A stretch of 64,000 bases of DNA from Streptomyces sp. NBC_00569 (GTDB taxonomy: Bacteria > Actinomycetota > Actinomycetes > Streptomycetales > Streptomycetaceae), in NCBI RefSeq assembly GCF_036345255.1, contig NZ_CP107783.1:4575501-4639500 (forward strand), written 5' to 3'. This document shows positions 41,109-50,437 of this stretch, one piece after another. A program made the translations under genes and the position numbers. The notes beneath the pieces are model-generated. The model saw only the letters and a list, made by a program, of their open reading frames with translations. It was not told the DNA's origin and ran no database searches. The first letter of the stretch is position 1, and each line of letters starts with the position of its first letter.

Positions 41109-42362
41109 CTACTGCGCCGCGTTCGCCGCCTTCACGAGCGCGTCCTTGGTGACCGCGCCCGCGTAGACCTTGCCGTCGTCCGTGATGAGCGCGTTGACCA
41201 GGCGCGTCGAGAAGACCGTGCCCGAACCGAACTTGCCCGTCACATGGTCGCCGAGCGCGTCCATGAACTTCTGCGCCTCCGGCGGGACGTCGCCCGAGGC
41301 CGAGCCGCCCGTCGGCAGGCCCTGCCCGCCGGGCAGCTTCAGCTCGGCGATGGACGTCCAGCCCTCACCGATGACCTTCAGGTCCTTCATGCCGCCGCCC
41401 TGGGCGTCCCTCAGTTCCTTGGGCATGTCCTTGGGCATGTCCTTCGGCATGTCCTTCGGCGCGTGGGACTTGTCCCCCGCCTTGAGGTCGTCGCCCTCGG
41501 TGACCTTGGTGCCCTTCGGCGGGGTGAAGTCGAACGTCGAAGCGGCCGGCTTGGAGAAGTCCACCTTGGTGAAGCCCGCGTCCACGACCGCCTTGCCGCC
41601 GCCCGCGGGCGTCAGCGTGAACTTCAGCGGCACACCGGTCTTCGCGTCCACCGAGATGGTGATCCCGCCGACCGTCGAACCGGCCTGCTTCGGCTTGACG
41701 AGCAGCTTGTACGCGTCACGCCCCGCGACCTGCGAGGTGCCTTCCACGGAGATCGACGTCGTCTTGCCGGACGCCTTCAGGACCTCGTCCGCGAGCTCCT
41801 TCGGCGTGGCCGGGACGCCCTTCGGCGTCTCGCCCTCGCGGTGCTTCGCGGCCCGGTCACCCGCGGCGGCGTCCTTGGCGTGGTAGGCCTCGTTCGACGC
41901 GCTGTCGTAGGCCCAGACCTCGTCGCCGTTGTGGATCACGCTGTACTCGGCGGCGTCGTCCAGGACGGACAGCTTGTGCCGGTCGGAGCCGTCCGCCGCG
42001 ATACGCACCGTGTGCGTGCCGGAGGCCAGTTCCATCAGCTTGGACTGCGGGTCGGCGGAGGAACCCGCCTTGCCGTCCGAGGAGCCGCCGGCGCCCGGGG
42101 CGAAGCCGCCCGCCATACCGCCCAGGGACGGGAGTCCGAGATCCGTGGAGATCTTCACCGTGCCGGACATCTGCTGCACGTCCGACTTGGCGATCTTCTC
42201 GATGAGCTGCTGAGCGCTGATCTTCGGCAGATCGGGATTGCCGGAGTCGGCCAGAGCGGGGACGAGCCCGATCGTCGCCGCGGCCACCCCCACCACCGCG
42301 ACCGGGACCACATAGCGGGTCGCCTTGCGACGACCGGCGCTTTCGGATTCGTACGGTGCCAT
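41109..42362 (-). CDS. LolA-like / DUF2092 exported or membrane-anchored protein
   Basis: The 417-residue protein has one N-terminal membrane segment or signal (about 18-39) and an extracytoplasmic beta-rich part. Features such as 'QQMSGTVKISTDLG', 'YSVIHNGDEVWAYDSASNEAYHA' and 'GITISVDAKTGVPLKFTLTP' match the LolA/RseB-like fold. In Gram-positives these proteins have unknown roles, perhaps in envelope-lipid or lipoprotein handling. A KDMP repeat lies at about 300-315. It may form a unit with the ABC exporter downstream. Confidence 0.85.
   Translation of the reverse strand: MAPYESESAGRRKATRYVVPVAVVGVAAATIGLVPALADSGNPDLPKISAQQLIEKIAKSDVQQMSGTVKISTDLGLPSLGGMAGGFAPGAGGSSDGKAGSSADPQSKLMELASGTHTVRIAADGSDRHKLSVLDDAAEYSVIHNGDEVWAYDSASNEAYHAKDAAAGDRAAKHREGETPKGVPATPKELADEVLKASGKTTSISVEGTSQVAGRDAYKLLVKPKQAGSTVGGITISVDAKTGVPLKFTLTPAGGGKAVVDAGFTKVDFSKPAASTFDFTPPKGTKVTEGDDLKAGDKSHAPKDMPKDMPKDMPKELRDAQGGGMKDLKVIGEGWTSIAELKLPGGQGLPTGGSASGDVPPEAQKFMDALGDHVTGKFGSGTVFSTRLVNALITDDGKVYAGAVTKDALVKAANAAQ
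41417..41464. repeat. Four tandem 12-bp units (KDMP repeat) in the LolA-like gene
   Basis: Units CCTTGGGCATGT (twice), CCTTCGGCATGT and CCTTCGGCGCGT run head to tail and encode Lys-Asp-Met-Pro turns with the last unit diverged. It is a small slippage-prone linker. Confidence 0.85.
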
Positions 42363-42541
42363 GTTGTTGCCCTACCTCCGTGTTGGGCGGCGGCCTACCG
42401 TCCTTGCTCGTCTGTCCACCCCAAGCCGCCATTCTCACCCGAACTGGTCGGGAGTGGTGCTATCAATCTGACCAAATCGGCCGGACGGAAGCGTCAGACC
42501 CCAGGATCAACTCCGCGTACTCCCGCGGTATGACACGGGAG

Positions 42542-42578
42542 GGCGACGCCTCCCCCATCCCGTAGGGGAGACGCCGCC
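42542..42578. terminator. Hairpin in the divergent region
   Basis: GGCGACGCCTCCCC and GGGGAGACGCCGCC pair over about 12 of 14 bases around a 9-base loop. It lies just downstream (minus strand) of the DUF3455-like remnant, where a terminator of the lost gene would be expected. Confidence 0.4.
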
Positions 42579-42593
42579 GATCCCCTGGACCGG

Positions 42594-42701
42594 TCTCCGC
42601 GGTACGAACACGTGACCGGCCCGGTAGGGCACGCCGACGACCCTGCCGGGGCAGGGGCCGCCGGCACGGGTGACTTCGCCGGCGGTGTTCAGGCGCCGGA
42701 T
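42594..42701 (-). pseudogene. Remnant resembling the C-terminus of a DUF3455 protein
   Basis: A 36-residue stretch (IRRLNTAGEVTRAG, then PCPGRVVGVPYRAGHVFVPRR) follows the family's end pattern: 'v-R-nT-GG-aP', Cys, 'VPY-AdYvF'. No upstream part of the domain is visible and no start fits, so I read it as a decayed gene fragment. The match is from memory of the family and short. Confidence 0.4.
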
Positions 42702-42839
42702 CCCGGCGGTGCCGGGGGGAGCGGCCCGTGCCGCCCGCCAACAGGTCGTCCTGCATCGCAGCATCACCCCGTCGAGCAGAACCCCGCCCAAATCCGTATT
42801 TCTGGGTGCCAGTCATCCGCATCCGACAAAGGGGTCGCC

Positions 42840-43373
42840 ATGCTCGCCACCAGGAGAAACACGCGGATCACCGGTTACGTCGCCGTGGGCGTCGCCGTCT
42901 TCACGCTCGCGCTCGGCGGATGCGGCGGCAGCGGCGGCGGGAGCAAGAGCGGCGACACCGGGAGCGGCAGCGCCCCCACCGGTTCCGCGACCCTGACCGC
43001 CGCCGAGGTCGACCAGGTCGGCACCGTCGTCACCGACAGCAAGGGCTACGTCCTGTACCGCTTCGACGAGGACTCGGCCAAGCCCACCAAGGTGACCTGC
43101 TACGGCAACTGCGCCAAGCTCTGGCCGGCCGCCACGACCACCGACGCCAAGAACGTCACGGTCAAGGGCGTCGACAAGAAGCTGGTCTCGACGGTGGAAC
43201 GGTCGGACGGCACCACCCAGATCACCCTCGCGGGCCGACCGCTCTACCGCTACGCCAAGGACGACGAGCCGAAGGAGGCGCACGGCCAGGGAGTGGACGG
43301 CACATGGTTCGCGGCGACACCCACCGGCGCCAGGGCGCAGGACGGCTCGGGGTCGAGCAGCAACGGCTACTGA
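42840..43373 (+). CDS. Lipoprotein with Lipoprotein_15 secreted repeats
   Basis: The 177-residue protein has a signal peptide ending in a lipobox (LALGGC, Cys about 29) and a Gly/Ser linker. Two 'secreted repeat' units follow: VTDSKGYVLYRFDED...CYGNCAKLWPA (about 60-100) and GRPLYRYAKDDEP...GTWFAATP (about 132-162). Its function is unknown; it should be anchored on the outer face of the membrane. The ATG has AAGGGG upstream. Confidence 0.9.
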   Translation: MLATRRNTRITGYVAVGVAVFTLALGGCGGSGGGSKSGDTGSGSAPTGSATLTAAEVDQVGTVVTDSKGYVLYRFDEDSAKPTKVTCYGNCAKLWPAATTTDAKNVTVKGVDKKLVSTVERSDGTTQITLAGRPLYRYAKDDEPKEAHGQGVDGTWFAATPTGARAQDGSGSSSNGY

Positions 43374-43406
43374 CCTCACCGACCCGCGCGCGGCGGGCCG
43401 GTGAGG
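43374..43406. terminator. Bidirectional terminator between the lipoprotein and prenyl synthase genes
   Basis: CCTCACCG pairs with CGGTGAGG, and inside CCCGC pairs with GCGGG. It starts directly after the lipoprotein stop and lies ten bases past the convergent gene's stop, so it can end both transcripts. Confidence 0.65.
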
Positions 43407-43416
43407 CGGGAGGGCG

Positions 43417-44427
43417 TCAGCCCGCCCGGTGCACCACCGCGTCGCACAGCTCCAGAAGGGCCGCCTTCGCGTCGCACTCGGGCAGCGGCGCGAGGGTCGC
43501 CCGCGCCTCCTCCGCGTACCGCACGGTGTCCCTGCGGGCCTGCTCCAGGGACGGGTGGACACGCAGCCGTTCGAGCGCCTCGGCGTGGCGCGCGTCGTCC
43601 GTCAGGTCGGAGTCGAGGAGCTCGCACAGGGCGCGGTCCTCGGGCAGGCCGAGCTGCTCGGCGCGCTCGCGCAGACGGAGCACCGGCAGCGTGGGGATGC
43701 CCTCGCGCAGATCGGTGCCGGGGGTCTTGCCGGACTCGTGCGAGTCGGAGGCGATGTCCAGGACGTCGTCGGCGAGCTGGAAGGCGACGCCGAGCCGCTC
43801 GCCGTACTGCGCGAGGACGTCCACGATGCGCTCGTCGGCGCCCGCCATCATCGCGCCGAACCGCACGGCCACGGCGATCAGCGAGCCGGTCTTGCCACCG
43901 AGGACGTCGAGGTAGTGGTCGACCGGGTCGCGGCCGTCGCGCGGTCCGGCCGTCTCCAGGATCTGCCCGGTGACGAGGCGCTCGAAGGCCTCCGCCTGGA
44001 TGCGGACGGCCTCGGGCCCGAGGTCGGCCAGCATGTGGGAGGCGCGCGAGAAGAGGAAGTCGCCGGTCAGGACCGCGACGGAGTTGCCCCAGCGGACGTT
44101 GGCGCTGTCGACGCCGCGGCGCACGTCGGCCTCGTCCATCACGTCGTCGTGGTAGAGCGTCGCGAGATGCGTCAGCTCGACGACGACGGCGGCGGGCACG
44201 ACACCCGGCGCGTACGGGTCGCCGAACTGAGCGGCGAGCATCGCGAGGAGGGGCCTGAAGCGCTTGCCGCCCGCGCGCACGAGATGCTGCGCGGCCTCCG
44301 TGATGAAGGGGACCTCGCTCTTCGTTGCCTCGAGCAGACCCTCCTCGACAGCCGTCAACCCGGCCTGGACATCGGCTTCGAGAGCCTGGTCCCGCACGCT
44401 AAGACCGAAAGTCCCGACGACGGTCAC
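43417..44427 (-). CDS. Long-chain polyprenyl diphosphate synthase
   Basis: The 336-residue trans-prenyltransferase has GGKRFRPLL (53-61), the first Asp-rich motif DDVMD (94-98) and the second DDVLD (220-224). No bulky residue is obvious just before the first motif (LATLYH), consistent with long products. It probably makes the isoprenoid tail of menaquinone, the electron carrier used by the nearby complex I. The GTG start has AGGAG upstream. Confidence 0.92.
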   Translation of the reverse strand: MTVVGTFGLSVRDQALEADVQAGLTAVEEGLLEATKSEVPFITEAAQHLVRAGGKRFRPLLAMLAAQFGDPYAPGVVPAAVVVELTHLATLYHDDVMDEADVRRGVDSANVRWGNSVAVLTGDFLFSRASHMLADLGPEAVRIQAEAFERLVTGQILETAGPRDGRDPVDHYLDVLGGKTGSLIAVAVRFGAMMAGADERIVDVLAQYGERLGVAFQLADDVLDIASDSHESGKTPGTDLREGIPTLPVLRLRERAEQLGLPEDRALCELLDSDLTDDARHAEALERLRVHPSLEQARRDTVRYAEEARATLAPLPECDAKAALLELCDAVVHRAG

Positions 44428-44651
44428 GAGAGGTTCTCCTGTCTGCTGACGATCACATGGCGAACTCGGTCGATCATTTGGTCGATGACACGGTTTGTCG
44501 ATGTGTCGCTGCCATCACTCAAGTCAGCGTATCCGGTCGCGTTTCGATCACAGTGGGGGCCTGCCCGCACAGACCAGGCCGAGCGACCCACGAACACCCC
44601 CGGTATGTTCTTGATCAGCTCATACGACCGAGTAGACCGGGAGTCTCTCCT

Positions 44652-46166
44652 TTGTCCCGCACCACGGCCGAGACCGAGCCGAACGAACCGGCGAGCGACC
44701 AGCCGCCGCCGGGCGACGACCACGCGTTCTTCGGCCAGCCGCGCGGCCTGCTCACGCTGTCGGGTCTCGAAGTCTGGGAGCGTTTCTCGTTCCTCGGCAT
44801 GCAGGCCATCCTCGTCCTCTACTTCGCGGACACGGTGGCACACGGCGGCCTGGGCATGTCCGCGGGAACGGCGGCGTCCGTATCGGCAGCGTACGGAACT
44901 CTCGTCTATCTCGTCTCGGTGGGGGGTGGCTGGCTCGCCGACCGGATCCTCGGCTCGTACCGCGCGGTCCTGTACGGCGGCGTCCTGATCGCCTGCGGCC
45001 ACTACGCCATGGCGGTGCCGACGGCCACCATGACCTGGGTCGGTCTCGGCCTGATCAGCGCGGGAACCGGCCTGGTCAAACCCAATGTAGCCACGATGGT
45101 CGGCAAGCTCTACCGCACCGACGACGAGCGCCGCGACGCGGGCTTCGCGCTGTACTACATGGGCATCAACATCGGTGCCTTCGCGGGCCCGTTGATCACC
45201 GGCTGGCTCGGCGACCACAAGGGCTGGCACTGGGGCTTCTCGGCCGCCGCGATCGGCATGACGTTCGGTCTCGTCCAGTACGTCGCCGGACGGCGCCATC
45301 TGGCCGGACGCAAGCACGCCGCCGAGTACGCCCTGCCGCCCGAGGGGATGCGGCGCGCGGTCCGGCTGATGATCGTGAGCGCGATCACCGTCGCCGTACT
45401 CGCCGTGGTCCTCGTGTGGGCCGGCCGGCTGACGATGGACCGCTTCGTGGACGTCCTCACGGTCATCTCGGTGATCGCGCCGGTCGTGTACTTCGCGGTG
45501 ATGTTCCGCAGCCCCCGGGTGACCGCCGAGGAGCGCGGCAGACTCAAGCCGTACGTCGTGCTCTTCCTGGCCTCCGTGGTCTTCAACTTCATCCTGTTCC
45601 AGGCGTACTCGACGATGATCCTGCTGGCCTCGACGAACGCCAGGACCGAGATCCTCGGCTTCCACTTCCCCGCCGGCTGGTACGCGTCCGCGCTCGGCGC
45701 CTTCGAGGTCGCGCTCGCCCCCGTGGTGGCCGGTCTGTGGGCCCGGATGGGGCCGCGCCAGCCGCACGCCTCCAACAAGATCGCGTTCGGTGTGATCCTC
45801 GGCGGGCTGTCGTTCCTGCTCATGGTCATCCCCACCTCGGGCCACAGCGGGGACACGTACAAGATGGCCGCCTGGTGGATCGTCGGCTCGTATCTGCTGC
45901 TCGGTCTCGGCGACATCCTTCTGGAGACCTCCGGCATGTCGGCGACGACGAAGCTCGCCCCGAAGGCATTCTCCAGCCAGACCATGTCGCTCTGGTTCCT
46001 GTCGCTCGCCCTCGCCAACGGCATCCAGGCACAGACCGTGAAGCTCTACGGCGAGGTCTCCAATCCCGTGTACTTCGGCGTCAACGGCGCCATCGCCGTA
46101 GCCATCGGCCTGGTCGTCATCGCGCTCGCGCCGTGGCTGCGCAGGACCATGCACCCCGTTCACTGA
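44652..46166 (+). CDS. POT/PTR-family proton-coupled oligopeptide transporter
   Basis: The 504-residue protein has the ExxER motif in GLEVWERFSFLGMQAILVLYF (about 35-55), the 'KPNVATMVGKLY' and 'YMGINIGAFAGPLITGWLGD' signatures, and about 12-14 membrane segments. It imports di- and tripeptides with protons. No ATG or GTG fits upstream of the first helix; TTG at 44652 with GGGAG at 44639-44643 is the best start. It is four to ten bases ahead of a hydrolase gene. Confidence 0.9.
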   Translation: MSRTTAETEPNEPASDQPPPGDDHAFFGQPRGLLTLSGLEVWERFSFLGMQAILVLYFADTVAHGGLGMSAGTAASVSAAYGTLVYLVSVGGGWLADRILGSYRAVLYGGVLIACGHYAMAVPTATMTWVGLGLISAGTGLVKPNVATMVGKLYRTDDERRDAGFALYYMGINIGAFAGPLITGWLGDHKGWHWGFSAAAIGMTFGLVQYVAGRRHLAGRKHAAEYALPPEGMRRAVRLMIVSAITVAVLAVVLVWAGRLTMDRFVDVLTVISVIAPVVYFAVMFRSPRVTAEERGRLKPYVVLFLASVVFNFILFQAYSTMILLASTNARTEILGFHFPAGWYASALGAFEVALAPVVAGLWARMGPRQPHASNKIAFGVILGGLSFLLMVIPTSGHSGDTYKMAAWWIVGSYLLLGLGDILLETSGMSATTKLAPKAFSSQTMSLWFLSLALANGIQAQTVKLYGEVSNPVYFGVNGAIAVAIGLVVIALAPWLRRTMHPVH

Positions 46167-46176
46167 GGTGACTCCC

Positions 46177-48195
46177 ATGTCAGAAACCCCGGCCCTCACC
46201 ATCCGCACCTCCTTCCCCTACGAGACGACCCGCGAGGACATTCGCGTACCCCTGCCGGACGGCACCACGCTGTTCGCCCGCATCTGGCGTCCGGTGACCG
46301 ACGAGCCGGTGCCCGCCCTCCTCGAATACCTCCCGTACCGCCTGAGCGACTGGACGGCGCCCCGCGACTGGCAGCGCCACCCCTGGTACGCGGGCCACGG
46401 CTACGCCTCCGTGCGCGTCGACGTGCGCGGGCACGGAAACTCGGAGGGCCTGCCCGGCGACGAGTACGACCCGACAGAGCTCGCGGACGGTGTCGCCGTC
46501 GTCAACTGGCTGGCCGCACAGCCCTGGTGCAGCGGCAAGGTCGGCATGTTCGGCATCTCCTGGGGCGGCTTCAACTCCCTCCAGATCGCGGCCCTCGCGC
46601 CCGAGCCGCTCAAGGCGGTCGTCACGGTCTGCTCGACGGACGACCGCTATGACAACGACGTGCACTACATGGGAGGTTCCGTCCTCGCGGTGGACATGCA
46701 CGCATGGGCGGCGACCATGCTCGCCTTCGTGTCGCGACCGCCCGACCCGCAGTTCGTCGGCGACGGCTGGCGCGCGATGTGGCTGAAGCGCCTCGAAGCG
46801 GTCGACCCGTTCATCCACACCTGGCTCGGCCACCAGACCCGCGACGCGTACTGGCGGCACGGCAGCGTCTGCGAGGACTACACCGCCGTGCAGGCGGCCG
46901 TCCTCGCGGTGGGCGGCTGGCACGACCCGTACCGCGACACCGTCCTGCGCCTGGTCGAGAACCTGCCCGACCAGCGGGTACGCGGGATCATCGGCCCCTG
47001 GTCGCACCAGTACCCGGACCGCGGCCTGCCGCCGGGCCCCGCGATCGGCTTCCTCCAGGAGACCCTCCGCTGGTGGGACCACCACCTCAAGGGCGTGGAC
47101 AACGGCGTCATGGCGGAGCCCAAACTCCGCTCCTGGATCAGCGGCCCGCACCCGCCCGCCACCGTCTACCCGACGCTGCCGGGCCACTGGGTCGGTGACC
47201 CGTCCTGGCCGTCCCCGAACGTCGCGCCCCTCGCGTACGCCCTTCAGGGGCCGCCCGTGATCGTGAGGTCGCCCCAGCAGACGGGCCTGGACGCGGGCCG
47301 CTTCTTCCCCTTCGGGAACGACGCGGACCTGCCGCCGGACCAGCGGGACGAGGACGCCAAGTCGGCGTGCTTCGAGTTCGAGGTGCCCTCGGAGATCCAG
47401 GTACTCGGCCGGCCGCTGGTGACACTGCGGATCACCAGCGAGGTACCGCGCGGGCAGGTCGTCGCCCGGGTGTGCGACGTGGCACCGGACGGCTCCTCGA
47501 CGCTCGTCACGCGCGGCGTCCTCAACCTCTCTTCGCGCGAGGGCCGCGACAAGGCCGTCGCCTGGCCCCCCGGCACCGCGGACGAGGTCTCCTTCGAGCT
47601 GAACGGCATCGGCCACACCTTCCCGGCCGGGCACCGCATCCGTCTCGCGGTGTCGTCCGCGTACTGGCCGTGGATCTGGCCGCAGCCCGGTTCGGAGGCC
47701 GGCTTCACCCTCGAACCGGCGGGCAGCGCCCTCGAACTGCCGGTCAGGATGGTCGACGCCGAGAACGGCGCCGACATCGGCTTCGAGCGGCCCGAACAGT
47801 CCGAGCCGATGGGTGTCGTCCACCCGGCCACCCTGGACGAACAACGCCCCGAGCGGCTCTGCGTCCGCGACGTCGCCAAGGGTGAATGGCGCCTCGAGGT
47901 CGACCCGCGCTACGGCGGCACCCGTGTCTACCCCGACGGCCTCGAATTCACCGAGGACGCCCTGGAGACGTACGTCATCCAGGAGTCGGACCCGCTCAGC
48001 GCGCGGACCCGCTCCGACTGGTCGATCCGCCTGCACCGGCCCGAACTGGCGTGGGACGTCACGATCGAGACCCGCTCCGAAATCGCCTGCGACGCGACGG
48101 ACTTCATCACCAGCAACGAGGTGGTGTGCCGGGACGGCGGCGAGGTGGTCTTCCACCGGACGTGGGAGCAGCGGATTCCGCGTACGGCGGGGTGA
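46177..48195 (+). CDS. CocE/NonD-type alpha/beta hydrolase (X-Pro dipeptidyl-peptidase-like)
   Basis: The 672-residue protein has an alpha/beta hydrolase core with nucleophile Ser128 in GISWGG, Asp250 in GGWHDPY and His277 in GPWSHQ. A C-terminal beta jelly-roll (about 370-560) of the PepX_C type follows, then an extra C-terminal part (about 560-672). Relatives cleave X-Pro peptides or acyl esters such as cocaine. Position right after a peptide transporter, with GAGGTG at the junction, suggests peptide use. The GTG at 46168 is a weaker start. Confidence 0.92.
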   Translation: MSETPALTIRTSFPYETTREDIRVPLPDGTTLFARIWRPVTDEPVPALLEYLPYRLSDWTAPRDWQRHPWYAGHGYASVRVDVRGHGNSEGLPGDEYDPTELADGVAVVNWLAAQPWCSGKVGMFGISWGGFNSLQIAALAPEPLKAVVTVCSTDDRYDNDVHYMGGSVLAVDMHAWAATMLAFVSRPPDPQFVGDGWRAMWLKRLEAVDPFIHTWLGHQTRDAYWRHGSVCEDYTAVQAAVLAVGGWHDPYRDTVLRLVENLPDQRVRGIIGPWSHQYPDRGLPPGPAIGFLQETLRWWDHHLKGVDNGVMAEPKLRSWISGPHPPATVYPTLPGHWVGDPSWPSPNVAPLAYALQGPPVIVRSPQQTGLDAGRFFPFGNDADLPPDQRDEDAKSACFEFEVPSEIQVLGRPLVTLRITSEVPRGQVVARVCDVAPDGSSTLVTRGVLNLSSREGRDKAVAWPPGTADEVSFELNGIGHTFPAGHRIRLAVSSAYWPWIWPQPGSEAGFTLEPAGSALELPVRMVDAENGADIGFERPEQSEPMGVVHPATLDEQRPERLCVRDVAKGEWRLEVDPRYGGTRVYPDGLEFTEDALETYVIQESDPLSARTRSDWSIRLHRPELAWDVTIETRSEIACDATDFITSNEVVCRDGGEVVFHRTWEQRIPRTAG

Positions 48196-48225
48196 GGCAG
48201 CGGGGCGGGCCGGCGGGGCGCGTGG

Positions 48226-49047
48226 TCAGCGTCGCGCGAAGTGGCGTTCGAGGATCACGGCGACGCCGTCCTCCTCGTTCGACAGGGTCACCTCGTCGGC
48301 CGCCGCCCTGAGCTCGGCGTGGGCGTTGGCCATCGCGACGCCGTGGCCGGCCCACGCGAACATCGGCAGGTCGTTCGGCATGTCACCGAAGGCCATCGTG
48401 CGCTCCGCTGTCAGGCCGAGCCGCTCGGCGGCCAGCGCGAGCCCCGTCGCCTTGGTGACGCCGCACGGCTGGAGCTCCACGGTGCCGGGGCCCGACATGG
48501 TGACCGTCGCCAGGTCGCCGACGACCGCCCGCGCCACCGTCGCCAACTCGTCGTCGGTCAGCCGGGGATGACGGAGCAGCACCTTGCTGATGGGCTCGGC
48601 CCACAGCTCCTGGCGGCGCTCGACGCGCACGGCGGGGAGCGTGGGGTGCGGCATCACATAGCCGGGCTCGATGAGCGTCAGGCCGCCCCTGCCGTCCTGA
48701 TCGACCGCCGCGTCGACCTGGCCGACCTCGGCCTCGATCTTGCCGAGGGCCTGTTCGGCGAGGTCACGGTCGAGGGTCAGGGACCACACGATGCGGTCCG
48801 TCGCCGCGTCGTACAGCTGGGCGCCCTGGGCGCAGACCGCGAGTCCGGTGCCGCCGAGCTCGTCGAGCAGCGGCCGCACGCGCGGCGCGGGCCGTCCCGT
48901 CACCACGAGGTGGCGGGCCCCCGCGGCGGCCGCGGCCGCGAGGGCACCACGCGTGCGGTCGGAGACCGTGTCGTCGCCGCGCAGCAGCGTCCCGTCCAGG
49001 TCTGTGGCGATGAGTTCGAACGGGGCGGAGCGAAACGGAGCGGGCAT
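48226..49047 (-). CDS. Cof-type HAD-IIB family phosphatase
   Basis: The 273-residue protein has DLDGTLL (Asp16 and Asp18), a C2 cap and the final motif FGDMPNDLPMF. Cof-type enzymes dephosphorylate sugar phosphates, PLP or similar small substrates; the specific one is unknown. It converges with the CocE-type gene, 30 bases apart. Confidence 0.92.
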   Translation of the reverse strand: MPAPFRSAPFELIATDLDGTLLRGDDTVSDRTRGALAAAAAAGARHLVVTGRPAPRVRPLLDELGGTGLAVCAQGAQLYDAATDRIVWSLTLDRDLAEQALGKIEAEVGQVDAAVDQDGRGGLTLIEPGYVMPHPTLPAVRVERRQELWAEPISKVLLRHPRLTDDELATVARAVVGDLATVTMSGPGTVELQPCGVTKATGLALAAERLGLTAERTMAFGDMPNDLPMFAWAGHGVAMANAHAELRAAADEVTLSNEEDGVAVILERHFARR

Positions 49048-49147
49048 GATCGAGAGAATACGGACCTCTCCCCCGGGTCACTCCGCCCGGTCGCCCCCTC
49101 CGTCTCCCCGTCCCTCGCCCCGCTCGTTCACCCTTGCGCGGGGTGCC

Positions 49148-50350
49148 TCACGCGTGGGCCGATGCGAGGTGTTTCGCCAGACGTGGCGAGGCGAACTCGG
49201 TGCCGCACACGAACCGCATGACCGGCCCGAACGACGACCCGCCCAGCATGCCCGTGAAGTAGAGCCCCGGCACCGAGGACACATAGCCGGCGCCCAGCCT
49301 CGGGGTTCCCCGGCTGGCGGCCGTCCGGGTCCGCAGGCCGTCGCCGAGGAAGTCCATCGCGGCGAGGTCGACGCGGTAGCCCGTCGCGGCGATGACGTGA
49401 TCCGCGGTCAGCTCCTCGAGGCGCCCGCCGGGGGCCCGCACGGTGAGGCTCACGCCCCCGTCCGCCGCGGCGGACCCCACGATGCCCTCCACCTCCCGCA
49501 CCCGCACCTTGTCCTCGAACCGCTCGCGCAGCCACCACGCACCGAGCGGCCCGAGCACCCGCCGGACGAGGAAGTGCCGTGCCTGCGGCGGGAGACGGCG
49601 GTACGGGTGGGGGTAGTACGTCAGCGCGTACAGCGACCAGGCCCGGCCGAACGGCGTCTCGGGGCGCAGCTTCGGCTGGTCCCACGGCGGCGAGCCGAAC
49701 CGCACGGAACCCTTGCCGCGCGCCACGATCCGTACGCTCGCCCCGGCCTCCGCGGCGAGCGCGGCGGTCTCCAGGGCGGACTGTCCGGCGCCGACCACGA
49801 TGAGTTCCCTGCCGGAGAACCGGGACAGGTCGTGATGCTGCGAGCTGTGGGAGACGGGACCGGTGGGGGCGGGCCCGTCGGGCGCCGCCGCGGTGAGCTC
49901 GTGCGGCAGGTGGTCGAGCCCCGAAAGGCCGGTGGCCACGACGACCGCGCGGGCCGTGAACTGCTCCCCGGAGTCCAGCTTGACCTCGAAGTTCTCGTGT
50001 CCGCGCCGGTCGACCGACACGACCCTGACCCGCTCCAGGTCGGGCACGAGCTTCCGCTGGAACCAGTCACCGTAGGCGACGAACGTCTCGACGGGGACGA
50101 TGTCCTCGTCCGTCACCAGGCGCGGGATCCCGGCGGCGTCGCAGTAGTCGACGAGGTCGTGGCCGCGCTGCGGGGCGTCGATGTTCGAGGCGGACGGCAC
50201 GGACTTCAGGAGCATTCCCGCGGGCATGTGCGAGCGCCAGCTCACCATGGGGTCGCCGAAGACCCGTACCGGAATGCCGCGTGCCCGCAGATGGGCGGCG
50301 GTCGACAGGCCGTACGGGCCCGCCCCGATGACAGCTACCGGATGAATCAC
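49148..50350 (-). CDS. FAD/NAD(P)-binding oxidoreductase (flavin monooxygenase-like)
   Basis: The 400-residue protein has two dinucleotide folds: GAGPYGLS (9-16) for FAD and VVGAGQSALETA (about 185-196) for NAD(P)H. An 'ATGYRVDL' block near the end is typical of flavin monooxygenase and lysine N-hydroxylase-like proteins. The substrate is unknown. It follows the ATP-grasp gene on the same strand, 87 bases apart, possibly one unit. Confidence 0.88.
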   Translation of the reverse strand: MIHPVAVIGAGPYGLSTAAHLRARGIPVRVFGDPMVSWRSHMPAGMLLKSVPSASNIDAPQRGHDLVDYCDAAGIPRLVTDEDIVPVETFVAYGDWFQRKLVPDLERVRVVSVDRRGHENFEVKLDSGEQFTARAVVVATGLSGLDHLPHELTAAAPDGPAPTGPVSHSSQHHDLSRFSGRELIVVGAGQSALETAALAAEAGASVRIVARGKGSVRFGSPPWDQPKLRPETPFGRAWSLYALTYYPHPYRRLPPQARHFLVRRVLGPLGAWWLRERFEDKVRVREVEGIVGSAAADGGVSLTVRAPGGRLEELTADHVIAATGYRVDLAAMDFLGDGLRTRTAASRGTPRLGAGYVSSVPGLYFTGMLGGSSFGPVMRFVCGTEFASPRLAKHLASAHA

Positions 50351-50437
50351 GAAGTCCCCTCCCCAGGGAAGACATGTGCTTCCTGCTTCGCGGTGGCACG
50401 TGGTGTCTGCGCGCCCGTAACTCGACTTACCGGTGCG

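Larger units (their letters stand above)
42363..42839. other. 477-base divergent intergenic region
   Basis: The region separates the divergent LolA-like and lipoprotein genes. It contains a hairpin (42542-42578) and a short minus-strand stretch resembling the end of a DUF3455 protein (42594-42701). The lipoprotein frame is open back to 42612, but no signal peptide or ribosome site supports a start there. Confidence 0.6.

Noticed and set aside
42612..42839. N-terminal extension of the repeat lipoprotein
   Set aside because: It would bury the signal peptide and lipobox; the ATG at 42840 has a ribosome site and the signal sequence directly after it.
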